Shown here piece after piece: positions 1 to 41,920 of a stretch of DNA of 64,000 nt. The notes under the pieces are model-generated. The model was not told the DNA's origin. It saw only the letters and a list, made by a program, of their open reading frames with translations, and did not search any database. Position 1 is the first letter of the stretch, and each line of letters begins with the position of its first letter. A program made the position numbers and the translations under genes. The stretch comes from Engraulis encrasicolus (Eukaryota > Chordata > Actinopteri > Clupeiformes > Engraulidae): contig NC_085868.1 of NCBI RefSeq assembly GCF_034702125.1, positions 21,190,841-21,254,840 of the forward strand. Reading direction: 5' to 3'.

Positions 1-236
1 CGGAAGTAACACCGTCGAAACATGTCAGGTAAAAGATAAAAACTTTTACATGTCTTAAGGCAAAAGAAACCACTAAGTGTTTAAGTTAAACAGTTAGACA
101 TAATGAACTTAATTCATATGAAAAACATGTCATATTTCATGTGAAGCTGCATGAACATTAAAATGATATCAAGGGCAGGTTAAAACGGCCTCAAGGCCCT
201 CGAGACGTACGTTCCCTACCCCTGCACTAAACGCAG
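1..236. repeat. Interspersed repeat fragments
   Basis: Bases 1-110 match, in the same orientation, the right arm at 56768-56842 and, inverted, the left arm of the foldback repeat at 56585-56840 (shared core ccgtcgaaacatgtcaggta). Bases about 130-236 match the 3' part of the MITE at 56046-56374 (shared core tcatgtgaagctgcat, ending ccctacccctgc). The two families therefore sit side by side at both ends of the window. No gene is visible from here to about 3.2 kb. Confidence 0.6.
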
Positions 237-1502
<1,266 letters not shown>

Positions 1503-1831
1503 GACCAGTCTGTGGGTGTTCAGTACACTCCTCTAAGGTAAGGAGGACGAAGACTACACGAAACGCGGTGACAACCCAGTCTCACTAGCGGTGGCACGGT
1601 GTACCTTATAAATCACTCGTGTCCCACAAATCACCGCAAGAGCTGAGCTGAGCTGAGCAGAGGGTTTCCGTTCCCGGCGGTCAGTCTCATCCTCCCATAT
1701 CTGTCCCCCTGTTAAGTCGCTGGTTGGTGTCGTGTGCTATCGAGGAGGCGGTGGCCTGTCCACAAGATAGGTTTTAAGAGAATAAGCCCTGGGTCGCATT
1801 CGAAAATTAGCATATTGTATCGGGAACACAG

Positions 1832-1832
<1 letters not shown>

Positions 1833-1900
<68 letters not shown>
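1833..1900. repeat. (CA)n microsatellite
   Basis: Pure CA run of about 68 bp. A further interrupted CA-rich stretch lies at 2150-2308. Confidence 0.95.
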
Positions 1901-1901
<1 letters not shown>

Positions 1902-2421
1902 CAGCGTTCATGTGGCACTGCATGCTGTACTCCACACCTCCCCTGAGAGAGTCTCCTCCCTCTAAGACTGCTCCATTTTTTTCTCACTCACTCACTCTCT
2001 CTCTCTTTCTCGCTCTCTCTCTCACTCACTATCTCACTGTCTTGCTTTCCCTTTCCTTCTTTCCTTGCCTTTTTCCTAGAAGCCACTAAGCATTTTTCAC
2101 CCTCCACTCACTGCACAGAGAACCATATTGAGGTCTGACTCTGAACTTAACACACACACACACACACACGCACACGCATACGCATACGCGAACACAAACA
2201 CATGATTTAATTTATCCTCACACCCTAGAGTGCAAAGTCTGTGTATATGAAAGTGCCTGCACCAAACACACACACACACACACACACATACTCGCACACA
2301 CACACACTTGCACTGTCACAGATCAAATCATTTTTGTTCTGTCATGTCAGAAAATTCACAAATGACTATAAAAGACGTAGCTACATTTGCTACGTTGGTT
2401 ACTGAAAAAGGGTTTCCAAAT

Positions 2422-2542
<121 letters not shown>

Positions 2543-2843
2543 GTGTGTGTGTTGTGAAAGAGGGGGGCTTGTATGGCTGTTTCTGATGCTGCTAGGCCCT
2601 CCCCCTGCTCTCTCCTCTGCCTTCCCTCCCTCCAAGTCAGTATTAGTCATCTACAACAGGAAATGCACAGCAAGCGCATGATTCATCCACTGTGTGAGAG
2701 AATGTATGTAATGTAATATCAGCCAGCCAGGGTGCAGCCAGCGCATCTCTCTCTCTCTCTCTCTCACACACACTCTTTCCCTCCCTCTGTTTTCCTCTTT
2801 CCCTCTTGTTTTCATGTTTTTCCTCTGTGTCTCACTGGCACTC

Positions 2844-2970
<127 letters not shown>

Positions 2971-3209
2971 TTCAGTCTAAATCGTCTACTCTTCATCCAT
3001 CTCACTTGAACCGTCAAAGCATGATGCTGAAATACACAAAATTGTTATCAGGAGGTCATGCAGTTGTGAAATGGAGGATCTCTTTGCCAGCCAAACATTT
3101 TACAGACATTTTACAGTGCAAGAAGTAAAGCATAATGATAGCGCCATATAAAAATGTATTTGAAAATGTTTGTTGCTGACGAGATGCTTGTCCTGTTGTT
3201 TTTTTGCAG

Positions 3210-4218
3210 GGAGCATGAGGACAACCCAAAGCAAACCAGCTTACGGCACCGCACAGTGTTGACACCCCAGCACCCACCACCCCCCCACCCCCACCCTCAA
3301 TGGGCTCCCAACGAAAATCATCCTCAACCAGTTCTGGATAATAAAGAATAACGCAAGCAAACAGGAAATGACGTCAATAAATAAGCCCCGCGTCATCTGT
3401 GACCAGAAGCATCGGTAGCGTCCTGCTGAAGGCTACCATCTCACACCTCATCTCAACCCGCCCCATCTCCACCCCCCTACCCCTCCCTCCCCCCTCCCTC
3501 ACCCCCAGTCTCCTCAACCCCCCTCACCACCCCTCCGCTACCACCACCACCACCACCTCTACCACCAAACACCCACCACCGCCCGTCAGCCCCAGAGCTA
3601 TGTGCTTGCATGAACTTCCGGCCTACGTGTGTGTGGTGAAGACCCTGTGGTGTCTGCGTGTGTCGCTCTGAGGACCTCGGGAGGGCAGGCGGTCCTCGTC
3701 CTCCATGGCTGCGGACTGCCACCACAGTCGACCACGACGCGGCGTCACTAGTAGAGGGGATTCTCGTCGTCACTCCGTCAGCTCCGAGCCGTGATGCTGC
3801 CTGGGCAGCAGGGGGGTCAGCCGCGTCGCCCGTGAGCCTGGCCTCTTGACTTGCACCCTCCTTCCTCCCTCCCTCACCCCTTTCCTCGCCCCCCTCCCTC
3901 GACCCCCACCTCGTCCCCAAACCACCAACGTGTCGTTGCTGTCGGCAACATAGCTTTTTTTGTCAAAGGCGACGAGAGAGAAAGCCTAGTTGCTGTGTGT
4001 TTTGTTTTTTCGAGAGCCTTTTTTTGCAAAGCGTAACTTCTTTTGGCTCCAGTCTTTTTTTTCTACCCTACCCTGCTATTCTGCCGCCATCCTTTTCCGG
4101 AAGAAGGAACAAAGATGATGACAAGTCGTCTGAGGACACTGAAGGACGCCTGAGTGAGTGATCCTTCTCTCTCTCTCCTGAGGAGTGGAGTCGTTTGCCA
4201 AATCTCTCCGTCGCAACG
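3210..4218 (+). promoter_or_regulatory. mbd5: Putative mbd5 5' UTR exon
   Basis: A good 3' splice site (T-run then gcag at 3200-3209) precedes about 1 kb of C-rich, locally CpG-containing sequence that runs without an obvious further acceptor into the mbd5 start codon. An in-frame TGA at 4159-4161 closes the reading frame upstream of the ATG, supporting untranslated leader here. MBD5 genes are known to have several untranslated 5' exons. Exact exon limits and the promoter are not resolved; only cDNA would settle them. Confidence 0.4.
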
Positions 4219-31262
<27,044 letters not shown>

Positions 31263-31403
31263 CATTGAGTTCCTATGGGGGTAGCAGCCAGCACCGCATC
31301 CAGCCTCAAAACACACACTCACACACACACACACACACCTCTTATCCCCCGTTATCCCCTCCCCTTCAGGTCAAACAGGGGGTTGATTAAATCAAACATG
31401 AAG

Positions 31404-31485
<82 letters not shown>

Positions 31486-33467
31486 CTAGCCCCCCTGTCC
31501 TGTGTTCTTCCTTCAGGTGCTACAAACCTTCCGCGGTGCAGTGCTGTCTTAGACCCTTCTAGCCCTCCGTCTGCCAGATGGACAGACTGACTGACAGACA
31601 GACAGACAGAGACTGGCCACGAAGGGCGCTGATTAAGCCAATCAGATATCTGCAAAAGAAACGAGACACTTTTTTCGGGACGAGAAGAGGCAAAGAAAAG
31701 GAGAAAAAACAGAGATCAAAATGGTTGCAATTTGTCTACAGCTCGCTGAAGAAATATTTTTTTCTAGAATACAAGATGACGTGGATGGTAAAAAAAAACT
31801 TGAAAAAAAAAACATAAAAAGGACAAAAATATTGCATTTAATGAAAAATAGACAGTCCAAATATTTCTGATACATTTTCAATATGTATATAGAAAACAGA
31901 AAAAAATCATGGTGAAATTCAGAGAAGAAGAAAAAAAAAGCAAGAAGTGAAAAACTGTATATACTGTACAATAATGCCATGTACAAGCAGACTTCATGCA
32001 CACTCTATCTTTTATTGTACAAAAAAAAAGAAAAAAGCGAAAAAAAAACTCCAAACCAAGCAGTTGGTGTACAGTACCAATGTCTCTGGTTTCTATTCAG
32101 CACGCTGCCAATATGGCCAAGTGTGCTTGAGTGAAATGACTGAAGAAGAAGAAAGCGAGAAAGACAGCCTACAGCTTTTATATGGTAATGAACACAAAAC
32201 GTGCGCTGTTTGTGGTTTTCTTTGTTTGTTGGTTTGTTTGTTTGTTTGTTTGTTTGTTTTATTGCTGTTTGCATATTTTCCTAATCGTTGTTGAGTGGAG
32301 GAGGGTAACATGCGTTTCTGCTCCCACCCCCCACCCCACTCAATACTCCACCCATTTCTTGGTATGACCGACCGCCTTCAAGTACACACACTCTAACACT
32401 AAATGCGTAATGTCCATATGGTCTATGTGTATGTGTCCCGAGCAGAATGAGCGTTTACCAGCTGCAAAAGGTCCTCGTGAATGTCTGCTGAAGCATCACA
32501 GTGCCACATCTCTCTCTGCATGTCCCAAGGTCCCTAGGCCACACTGATCCGCGATAGGACACAAAAAATCACAGAACAGTACACATAACCTTGAAATATT
32601 TTTTGCACGTATGCTGAAAGACTTGCCTTTACATTAATTTTCTTAAACAGAGTTTGACTCTCTTGATTTCTTCTTGACTACTTTAATTATGGCTACCATA
32701 CTTCAATCCTTGATCGGCTGAATCATCGCATTCACACGTAATTTAGAGACATTGTTTTGAGTTCCAGTTGGAACTTTGCACAACATTCTAGAAGGTAATT
32801 CTTCTAACGTTCTAATTCTTTGAAGGCTGATTTGGACCATGTGGCACTGCTGGAAGATGTGTGGCGTGATGTTGGCATCAGACTCCACATCGATCAAGGA
32901 GGAGGATACTGTAGCCTTAGTTAGGGGCCTTATCAATTTTTTTCTCTGTTTTTTTGTTTTTGTAAATTATTTATGTACAGTATTCCGATATTTATTTGAA
33001 CCACACATTTAGAGTTGGCAATAATGCAAACCAAGGGTTTGAATACTCTGAGAAAGCCTTATCCATGTATTGTACAAAGCATATATATAGATATCTATAT
33101 CTTGCACAGAGAGAGGAGCAAAACTTTGTATTCAGTATTATTCACTTGTAGCTGTTAACAAAAAATATCTCTCTATGTATTATTTTTCCGTTTTTTTTTT
33201 TTTCTATTTAAAGTATTTCTAATGGGTGCAGTTGTCGTATTGTGTTACGCCATTTTCAGCACTGTTACTTTTTGTTATAACGGTAGTCTTGATGGCAAAT
33301 CGAGTGTGAAACAAACTTAAAAACATAGCCCTGTGTTTTCCCTCTTTCACTAATCAGTCTGTCGCCAGTAACTGGTCTTGCGATGTCTCAGGATGATCAT
33401 TTTCGCTTGGATATCGCCTCACTCACCATTCTTGTCCTCTCTCAAGGTGGCTCTGCGTTTTTGCTAG

Positions 33468-33600
<133 letters not shown>

Positions 33601-36600
33601 ACATTAGAGTGAGAGTATTTCTGTTTCTTATAAATGGTTAAGATACACACACATTTATCCAATCACTCTCCGTTCGGTAGTTTCCCAGACAGCATTGGAC
33701 TCATCCCATTAGTACCCAACAGGCATAAAGACGTGAGCATACATCTGAATATTAATTTGTTTAGGATCAGGAGACTGCCCCTAGCCATACTGCCTTTAGT
33801 TCTACACAATCGTTTTGATCTGAAAGAAAGTCTGGCGAGGATGACTCATAACGGACAAGATCATGGTCCCTGTCTCTGTCCAATCAGAGAGCGGGACGGG
33901 TATGTCATAATGGCCAAGCATTCCGACCTTTACAGTTTCTCTGTCCAATCAGAGAGCAGGGCAGTATGTAATAATAGCCAAGTATTCTGCCCCCTACGGA
34001 ATTTACAATAGGCAGGTCCTCAGACCTAATCTCACTTGTGATTAGGTCTGGAGTTAACCAGGCAAGACTGACCCTGGAATAATAGTGAAAAGAAATTACA
34101 GAATTGGCCAGACGGTACTATTGCACCATAACATATACCATTAATAGCCGTGAAAGGGCTGACTATCAATGCCAGATGTTTAGAATTTTCCTTCATTTTG
34201 AGCATATGAACCATACCAGTGTATCATGGATGACGGCAGTGCAGCCACGTTTCACAAGGTGTTGAGGAAAAGGGACATCCATAGTGTTTATTTGAACATT
34301 CTTCATGTTACACTGAAAAAAAATACAGTTTTAATTCATTTAGGGTTTTTTTTTTTTTTTTTTTTAATGCTGCTACCAAACCAGCGTTGTATTCGTTACA
34401 TAGGCTGGTCCGTCTGCCCTTCCACCATCCCACCTGAACAGCTCAAGGAGAGGGTGTGAAATACGAGAAAAAAAGTGAATTTGCGTGCGTGCGTGTGTGT
34501 GTTTTAACACACTTGTGTGTGAGAAGATGGGAGAAGTAGTTAATGTATCGCAACACTAGCATAAAACCCTCATTAATTGGCTGTGTTCACTACAACTTCA
34601 TAGCTGACAGTATAACACTACGAGCTTTGTCCTGAAAACATCCACATGGGAAATAGCATAGCATAGCAAAGGACGCTCACAAAACTAGTGTCTTGAGGAT
34701 TGGGGAAAAGAATTCTTTTTTTCTTCTTTTTTTTCTTCTTTTGTTTTGTTTAAAAAAAAATCTTTAAATTCTATGTTATCATGGTGCCACATCAAATTAG
34801 TCACTACTAAAACTGTCAAGTGCAATATAACGTAATGTAATGTATCTCTTTGTCATGTCACTCTCAGAATATGTGTAGCCTCTTCTAGTTACGATGTTGC
34901 TGTTCATTCTGTGTGTTTTTGTTATTTGTCTTTTCTCACACCAATGTTCTCAACACTAAAATGTAGGCTGCAATATCCTCCGACCACACTTGTAACATGT
35001 ACTGACTGGACTGGCAAGTTTTCAGGGAGATTTTATTTTGACACAGTTTCACTTTTGATGTCCATTAGGTTCTGTATACTCTTTAAAGAATTTGATCAAT
35101 CAAGGTGAATTGGCTATACAGTACACCATGTCATTTTTCTTAGAGAACATGCCTTTGGCAAAAATCTGCCAACTGGTGTAAACTCAGAACCCCTTGCAGT
35201 TGGGCTTCTCAGAGCGAGTGAAGTCCAGTTTTGAGTGTATTTGTTGTATTATAATTATCAATGATGCGCAACATAGATTCCTTGATTTACACTCAAGTGC
35301 CATATATTCCAAATGACATTGTATTACCTCTCCAAGTCACCTGGTTGAGTAAGACGGGTAAAACCAGGTCATTTTCGACATGTGGCACTTGTAGCTAATG
35401 AAGCCAAGTTGCCCATCACTGATTACTACGTACTCTTAGTTCTGTTAAAGAAAAATGCCAGTTGACATTTTATGCCCCTCACAAGTGCCCCCTGGTGGAC
35501 TTGGTCTGAAATGCTTCATGATTCGTGTTAAAGCCATAAATGACAGCAACTCCAAAACATAGTGATTCTTTTTCTTTATGACTGTTTGGAATGTATTCAG
35601 CTCTAAGAGGAAAGATCAAAGATTTGTTGACAAAAGATATGTCGGTACTTATTACTGAATGATCTTTTAAAAGATTCAGGTCCAAAATGTCTACATCCAA
35701 CTGTGTGTTTCTAAGAATATATATGGTATTAGCCTTTGTGGAGTAGTACGCAGTCCTGTGGACTCTAAAGTAAAAACTGGGTCAAATATTTCCCTGCTCT
35801 GCCAGGAGGTTCACCAACCCTGACATGGGTTACTTACCAACACGGTACTGTACCTGGTGAAGCTCATTCTGTTGTATGTGCAATCACATGGAGACTGAAG
35901 GCCCTGTTCAAAATGTTCACTACATTACACCACACTACATAGGGCACGCGTCATTACATAGTTTGTTTGTTTGTTTGTTTTTCTCCTTTACATAGTGCAC
36001 ACTGTGTCGTATGCAATTTTTAGAAACTCCTGCTCACTGACCATTTTACTGTTTTCTTTAATGCACAACGTTTCGGTTCTAGACCTTCAACAGGTCAACA
36101 AAAAGTTAACCTGATCAAGGTCTTGGACCAAAAAACGTGTATTAAAGAAAACCGCAAAATGGTCCGTGTACGGCAGTTTTTTTCATATTGTCTGCTGAGT
36201 GACCCATGGGCCTTCTCCGACGCACCTGCCAGCTGAGGTGTGAGAAAAACAATACAAGGAAGTTTCATTGTGTAGTGTGAACATTTTGTATTCAGGCCTA
36301 GCAGTTCCCATGTACAAACTCCCCCCTGTGTGGAAGGTCTGGTCTGGTCTTTTGGCTGGTGTTTTTTGGTCCCTTTTTTTTTCTTCGCCCCTTTTCAAAT
36401 TGTGTGTTTGGTTAAAGGTAAAAGGAGAAAAAAAAAACACATTTTAAATTACAACATTCATTGTCAACTTTTGTCCATCTGCGTTACCAGATGTGTGAGC
36501 AAACGTGCCTGCACTGGGATGGTCATTTCACATGTTTTCAATGATTGTAAGGGTTTGTGTGTGTGTGTGTGTGTGTGCGTGCATGCGTGTGTGTGTGTGC

Positions 36601-37091
36601 GCGTGCGTGTGTGTGTGTGTGTGTGCGCGCGCGCTTCTGTACCTGTTCTGTCCATTGTTTCTGTCTCCTGTTTAGCTGTCTGTCTGTCTGTCTGTCCAAT
36701 GCTTAGACATCGGTATGACCAACCGCTCTGTCTCTGTTTCCGTTCTGTCTGCCCTTTGTTTTCCGACATGTAACTAAGTATATATTTTTCTCACCGATAT
36801 ATACTTTACAGCCCTAGACCTTGTAAAGTATGTTGTGCACTTGATTTCATTTGTTGCCGCGATAGCATTGATGTGGGTGTTTTTAGAAATAGTTTGTTGA
36901 AGTCCATAATTTCTAATTGTTTCAGTTTTGAGTTTTGCCTTTTTTTCTTTGTTTTGTTTTCATTTCTTTTTCTTTTTTTTTAGATTTATATGATTTCTTG
37001 TAAGCAGCGAGTTTGTTATTTGTAAATATTGTGAACCTTACAGGTCATGCAGTGATGTAACATTGAAAAAAAATGTTGCACCGATGTTTCA

Positions 37092-37097
37092 ATTAAA
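37092..37097 (+). terminator. mbd5: Candidate mbd5 poly(A) signal (ATTAAA)
   Basis: ATTAAA at the end of the AT-rich block; transposon-dense intergenic sequence starts soon after (37404). One of several possible signals. Confidence 0.35.
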
Positions 37098-37411
37098 AAC
37101 TGGTCACTCATACTTGAAAAATAAGGTCTACAGGCCTTTTTGGTACATTTCCTTTTTCCTGAAGTTGTCCAAAGCAACAAAACGTTACGCCACATAACTC
37201 ATTGGTTGACTTACCGTTACTTACCGTTACCATTTTTGCTCAGTTCTTCTGGGGGGATTAAAATTCTTATCTGCAATAAAAGTAATATTTATAAATGCAT
37301 TTATTTTTTTACTGAAGTCATACTGCTGTATAATTAGTTCCCTGAATGATTTCTTAACTTTGCTGCAAGCACTTTCTCTGCAAAGCCCTCAAATTTACAA
37401 ATTATGTAAGG

Positions 37412-37647
37412 TAGTGTTTCTCAACGTGGCGCTACAGCTCCCTGGGGGGCGTTGGGTAGCCCTAGGGGGGTGTTGAGGATACAACTGAGGGATACAAGGG
37501 GGGCAGTGCTTATTTGCCATTGAGGTGCATTAGTATATATTTTTTTTAATACTGGCGGGGGGTTGGTAGGTTTATGATTAGGTTGAGGGGGCTTTGGGAG
37601 GCTTATGATGAGGTCAAGATTTGTTCAAAAAAGGTTGAGAACCACTG
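37412..37647. mobile_element. hAT-like MITE with near-exact TSD
   Basis: Ends tagtgtttctcaacg and ggttgagaaccactg; flanks atgtaagg (37404-37411) and atgtaggg (37648-37655) match at 7 of 8 positions. Same family as 18177-18413. Confidence 0.82.
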
Positions 37648-37669
37648 ATGTAGGGGAATGCTGGTAATA

Positions 37670-37775
37670 TATTGAGGCATAAATGCAAATTCGTTGTGTG
37701 CAGATGAGTGGTATGTCACAATGACAATGGGAGTTGGAGTTTCCCAATGGGGCTTTCACTTCACTTAAACATCCT
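37670..37775 (+). mobile_element. SINE 3' fragment
   Basis: gaggcataaatgcaaattcg, then tgtcacaatgacaatgggag and gtttcccaat...ctttcacttcac match the 3' half of the SINE at 38555-38870. Confidence 0.65.
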
Positions 37776-38444
37776 TGAAAGACTCCATCCTGACATCTAG
37801 CCCTATGGCTAAAATAGTCAAACCAGACCAAACATAAAAACGAGAATGGCAGCAGATAATGTTGGACATAAGTTTTGCACATAAGTGCTGCAAGAGGCCG
37901 CAATACACCAATGTCACTACAGCTGAAAGTTTACTCTCTTTCTTACAATGACCTTGTGTCCAAATACAAAATCACAGGTAGCCTACTCTTTAAAACTTTG
38001 CCAATGTATTTGGTGACAAAGATGTCACAGTAGTGGGAAAATGAGACTCACAAGGAGGATTCTTAATTGAGGAGGGACCAATGGCAGAACAATTGCACAC
38101 AGGGCCCCACGGCAAGACACTGATAGGGCCCCCCATAAGGCCTGCAAAGGTCAAAGGAGCCACCACCAATGTGGGAGGGGCAACTGCCCTGCTCCCTCCC
38201 CCTATAGCTCCGTTTTTCAAAATGCATTTGTTTTGAAAATTCAACAGGTAACATTTAGAAATGAGAAGTCATTACCAAGACACCCTCTAAAAATAGTGAT
38301 TCTGTGGATGGTGTCCACAGACCATTTCTCCATTTTCATCCTTTCTGAATAATATTTCGGTCACATTTGCATTTGTCAGTGTCCCACCTCTGGAGGTACC
38401 ACGAGGCAGTGTGTCAGCCCATTGAAGTCGCCAACATAGTGGGT

Positions 38445-39020
38445 TCTTTCCAATATGCAGGCTCCCATCCTTGACTTGTGCTTGTGGCTGATGCCCCGAC
38501 TCCGTCAAGAAAATGATAAAGTTTCCCCTGTCAGTCTAGCCACAACAGTCAGGGCAGTCATGAGTAAGCGATTAGGGCGTCAGACTTGCAGCTCAAAGGT
38601 TGCTGGTTCGACTCCTGACCCGCCAGGTTGGTGGGGGGAGTAATTAACAGGTGCTCTCCTCCCCATCCTCCTCCATGGCTGAGGTACCCTGAGCAAGGTG
38701 CCATCCCACCGCACTGCTCCCTTTTGAGCGCCATTGGGGGCTGCCCCCTTGCGCGGGTGAGGCATAAATGCAATTTCATAGTGTGCAGTGAACACTTGTG
38801 TGCTATGGAGTGCTGTGTCACAATGACAATGGGAGTTGAAGTTTCCCAATCAGGCTTTCACTTTCACTTCAACAACTTTTGGGGTACTGTTCTTCATTCA
38901 CCATACCGATTGCAAATGAGAGATGACATTAGGATTACGCTTTTGCCAGATATTGAAATACACCTCTATCATCTATCACCTCTATCCTTCATCATGAGGC
39001 CACAAGCAGGTTAGGGAGCA
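38445..39020. mobile_element. MITE family (ccaatatgcg ends), split by a SINE
   Basis: Starts at tccaatatgcaggctcccat and continues to agccacaaca; resumes after the SINE with acaacttttggggtactgtt and ends near the gccacaagcaggttagggagcaaggg block. Related copies: 39165-39450, 48545-48845 and, inverted, 49055-49350. Confidence 0.65.
38555..38870 (+). mobile_element. tRNA-derived SINE inside a MITE
   Basis: tRNA-like head gtaagcgattagggcgtcag with B-box-like gctggttcgactcctg, body ccctgagcaaggtgccatcc and ccgcactgctccc, tail gggagttgaagtttcccaat...cactttcacttc. It interrupts the MITE at 38445-39020. Confidence 0.78.
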
Positions 39021-39164
39021 AGGGAGGACAGTAGTAAGGATATTAGAAAGACCCCACCGCTTATCATCCAAGATTGCACATCAGTGCAATGCTGTGGCAA
39101 GAACGTCATGTGTCTCCCACCACAGTGTTCACTCCAGAGCATGAAGGAGATACCAGGAGACATG

Positions 39165-39450
39165 TGGGGTACACGCCAATATGCGAACTCCGTCCTCGCT
39201 CTGTGCTTGTGCCCTTGCGTTTGCTGATGCCCGGCCTCTGGAGAAAACAATTAAGTTTCCCCTCTGTCAGCCTAGCCACAACAATTTTTGGGGGACTGTT
39301 CTTCATCCACCATCCAGTTTGCAAATGAGAAAATTACATTAGAATTGAGCATTTGCTAGATATTGAAATGCAATGCTGTTGTCGGTGACGTCATCACAAG
39401 GCCACGAGGAGGCAACTTAGCAAGGGAGGACGGAAGTTGGAATTCACCCA
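39165..39450. mobile_element. MITE family (ccaatatgcg ends), copy
   Basis: Shares gccaatatgcgaactcc, tgctgatgccc, agcctagccacaacaa, tgcaaatgagaaaattacatta and ggccacgaggaggcaactta with the other copies. Confidence 0.65.
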
Positions 39451-39876
39451 TGGAAGGGGCCACAGGAGGGTTACAAGCCAACAGTGGGATTGTCACCTCT
39501 TTTGTGCAAGCAGGTACATGCACTGTCAGCTCCCTGTAAAATGAGCTTCATCAGGTTAGTGATGTAGGCTACATATTTTGCTTCTCAAATGGTTATGAAC
39601 AGACTCCATGAGGGGGCATGAAGGTCCAATATACACACATGGGGCACAATGGTGTGGAACATGATTGGCATGTGCCAGAGAAGATTAAGATTGGCAAATC
39701 GACCATTGGCGCCCTGTGCTTTTCACCAGGGCTGCCGCTAGACATAAGCAGAGTACACAGAGTGCTTAGGGCACCAACCAGTGTTTGGGGCACCAACCAC
39801 TATGCCCCCAAAATTGGGGCCTCTTAAATTTAGATAATAAAAAAAATATTGAATTACATTACAAACATATACTTGT

Positions 39877-40007
39877 GAAAAGTTCATAAACACCGCACAC
39901 TGGATACTGTTCTTTTTTGCCTTTTTATTTTTTGTAGCAAACTTCGCTACAAAAAAATAAAGAGAAAAAAAGAACAGTATCCAGTGTGTGGTGTTTATGA
40001 ACTTTTC
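39877..40007. repeat. Near-perfect 131-bp palindrome
   Basis: Left arm gaaaagttcataaacaccgc...ggatactgttctttttt is mirrored by aaaaaagaacagtatcc...gtgtttatgaacttttc. The arms are about 60 nt with few mismatches and a small centre near gtagcaaacttcgctac. It sits in the mbd5-myostatin intergenic region next to a degenerate transposon. Confidence 0.88.
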
Positions 40008-40009
40008 GT

Positions 40010-41640
40010 ATTGATCACCTTTTCCTGCCTTACACCTGCACCTGGACAGCTGAAGTGTTGTGCACAAGGACTTTCTTGCACTTTAAACCTATGCTTGTAT
40101 TTATTAGTTTATATATTATTATTATTGTTATTATTATTATTTAATTATGAGGATGGGCTCCTGATCAGTTACGCTTAGGGTCTCCAAAACCTTAGCAGTG
40201 ACCCTGCTTTTCACAGGAGAGCCTGTTCAAACAGAGCAGATGTGACTTCTATGAGTCTGGAGAGTCCATGGAGAATGTTAGCTACCTGCAACGTCATCCG
40301 TGAAACACAGGGTGGAAATGGTGAATATGCTAAACTTAATGTTTTGTGTACTTTTGGCTCTGCCCCTGGGTACTTAAAATGTGGCATGATCTTGTGTTTT
40401 CCAGGCGAAATGACCCACCGCCCCTCCCCATTAATATCTGTAAGCCATTAGTAAACCACTATTGGTTCTCAATTTGTGTGATAGGTATACACTTAATAAT
40501 TGCATTTTGACTTCAACCTATACAGAAAATCACTGAACCCTACAAAATTGTGGTACATTCACGCTCATCTTTTACCCCCTCAGATCTCTTTAAGCTGACT
40601 GTGCATGTTCACTGTGCAAGTCATTGCCTTAATATTTTCTTAAACAACACCATTTCTGAAGACTTGGTTGTCTTTGGCTGCTGGAAGGGAACAGTCTTGC
40701 TCCTTTAACAGTTGGAATCATGATGTTCGCCAATGTTCCAAGTTCAGTGTACAACTATGTTCTCTCCCTGCCCTCTGAGCGCTCATTCTGCATTGCGAAA
40801 TATATTTTCGAGAAGTGACGAGTCATTACAATCGAGTCTTACAATTTTTGAGCTGAAGTTCAGACGCACTTGTTGACCTTGAAAAGACTCGCTCTCTATC
40901 TCGAGGCAATCACGTCATTCAGAGCAGACCATGAGCCCTGCACGAAAACAAAAGGTTAGGGCTAACAAATGTCAAGTGTCTTTCCAGATTAGGGAGCGCA
41001 CGAAAAGGTAAGGGTTTCATTACGCTAAATTCTCGCAAGATGTTTAGATTTTCATTCATCCATGTCATGGTACCAAAAATAGCTAAATTGTAAGCAACTG
41101 GACTTCCTGTCACGAAAAGTTCTACGCAGTTGTTTTCTGCCTCCTGTCTGTCCGTGTCCGATTCGCGTTACGGTCGCCTTTGAAGTTGCCCGGAGACGTT
41201 GATGTTGTGAGATTACTGTCACTTTTTGGAGACGTATCCAAATGGGAAACATCTGTTGTTGCACATGTCCGCGTGTCCTCGGAGAGAGGTCCCCTGGCCT
41301 ACAGAGGACGTGGCCTGACAAGAGCACGACATGAGCACAAAACAACCCAGAGGGACCGCGGCCAGGTCCGCGTCGTTTGAATCAAAGCGCACCGACCTTG
41401 TTTACGCGTCCGCATGGTGAGAGCGGCACCAGACATTGCATGTTGTTTTGGGGTTATCGGGGGAGACGAGGCACTTTGGGGCACGGCACTTGCACAGAGG
41501 CCTACTTATTCAACTCCTTGTACACAGCAAACTAGGTCGGCCAGATGTCACAGTAGGAGACTCGGGAGAAGGGAAAGGAGGTCATTTGTGTTCGTCTCGA
41601 TTATTCACATATCTGCATGCTGTTTATAATATCAAAAATG
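40010..41640. other. Intergenic, nothing recognised
   Basis: Sequence downstream of myostatin's 3' end. Short open frames on both strands have no recognisable motifs. A (TTA)n run is at about 40115-40140. Confidence 0.4.
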
Positions 41641-41647
41641 TTGCCCT

Positions 41648-41653
41648 TTAATT
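41648..41653 (-). terminator. mstn: Candidate mstn poly(A) signal (ATTAAA)
   Basis: tttaat on the + strand reads ATTAAA on the - strand, about 270 bases past the myostatin stop codon. Not proven. Confidence 0.3.
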
Positions 41654-41920
41654 AAAGTGACAATAAACATTCCTTCCTGCCAAATGAAGTAATAATTATT
41701 ACATGTTGTAGGCCTAGATAGATCATTTTACGCATACATTTCTGTAACATAATGTGATAGGTTGAGTACTGTCTTCTTAAGAGTTGGGTTGATGAAGAAG
41801 AGAGTGTGTGGTTTTTTTTATGTATTATACATTTGCATCTTTCAATATAATGTCAGTTACTTGACATTTGGTCAGTCAAAGTCATTTTCCTCCATTAGGA
41901 CACAGTCACCAGATAGGGGT

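Noticed and set aside
36050..36140. Imperfect hairpin around acaacgtttcggttctagac as a regulatory RNA
   Set aside because: The tcaac..gaaacg arrangement is common in retroposon 3' ends and pairing is weak; not enough to call.
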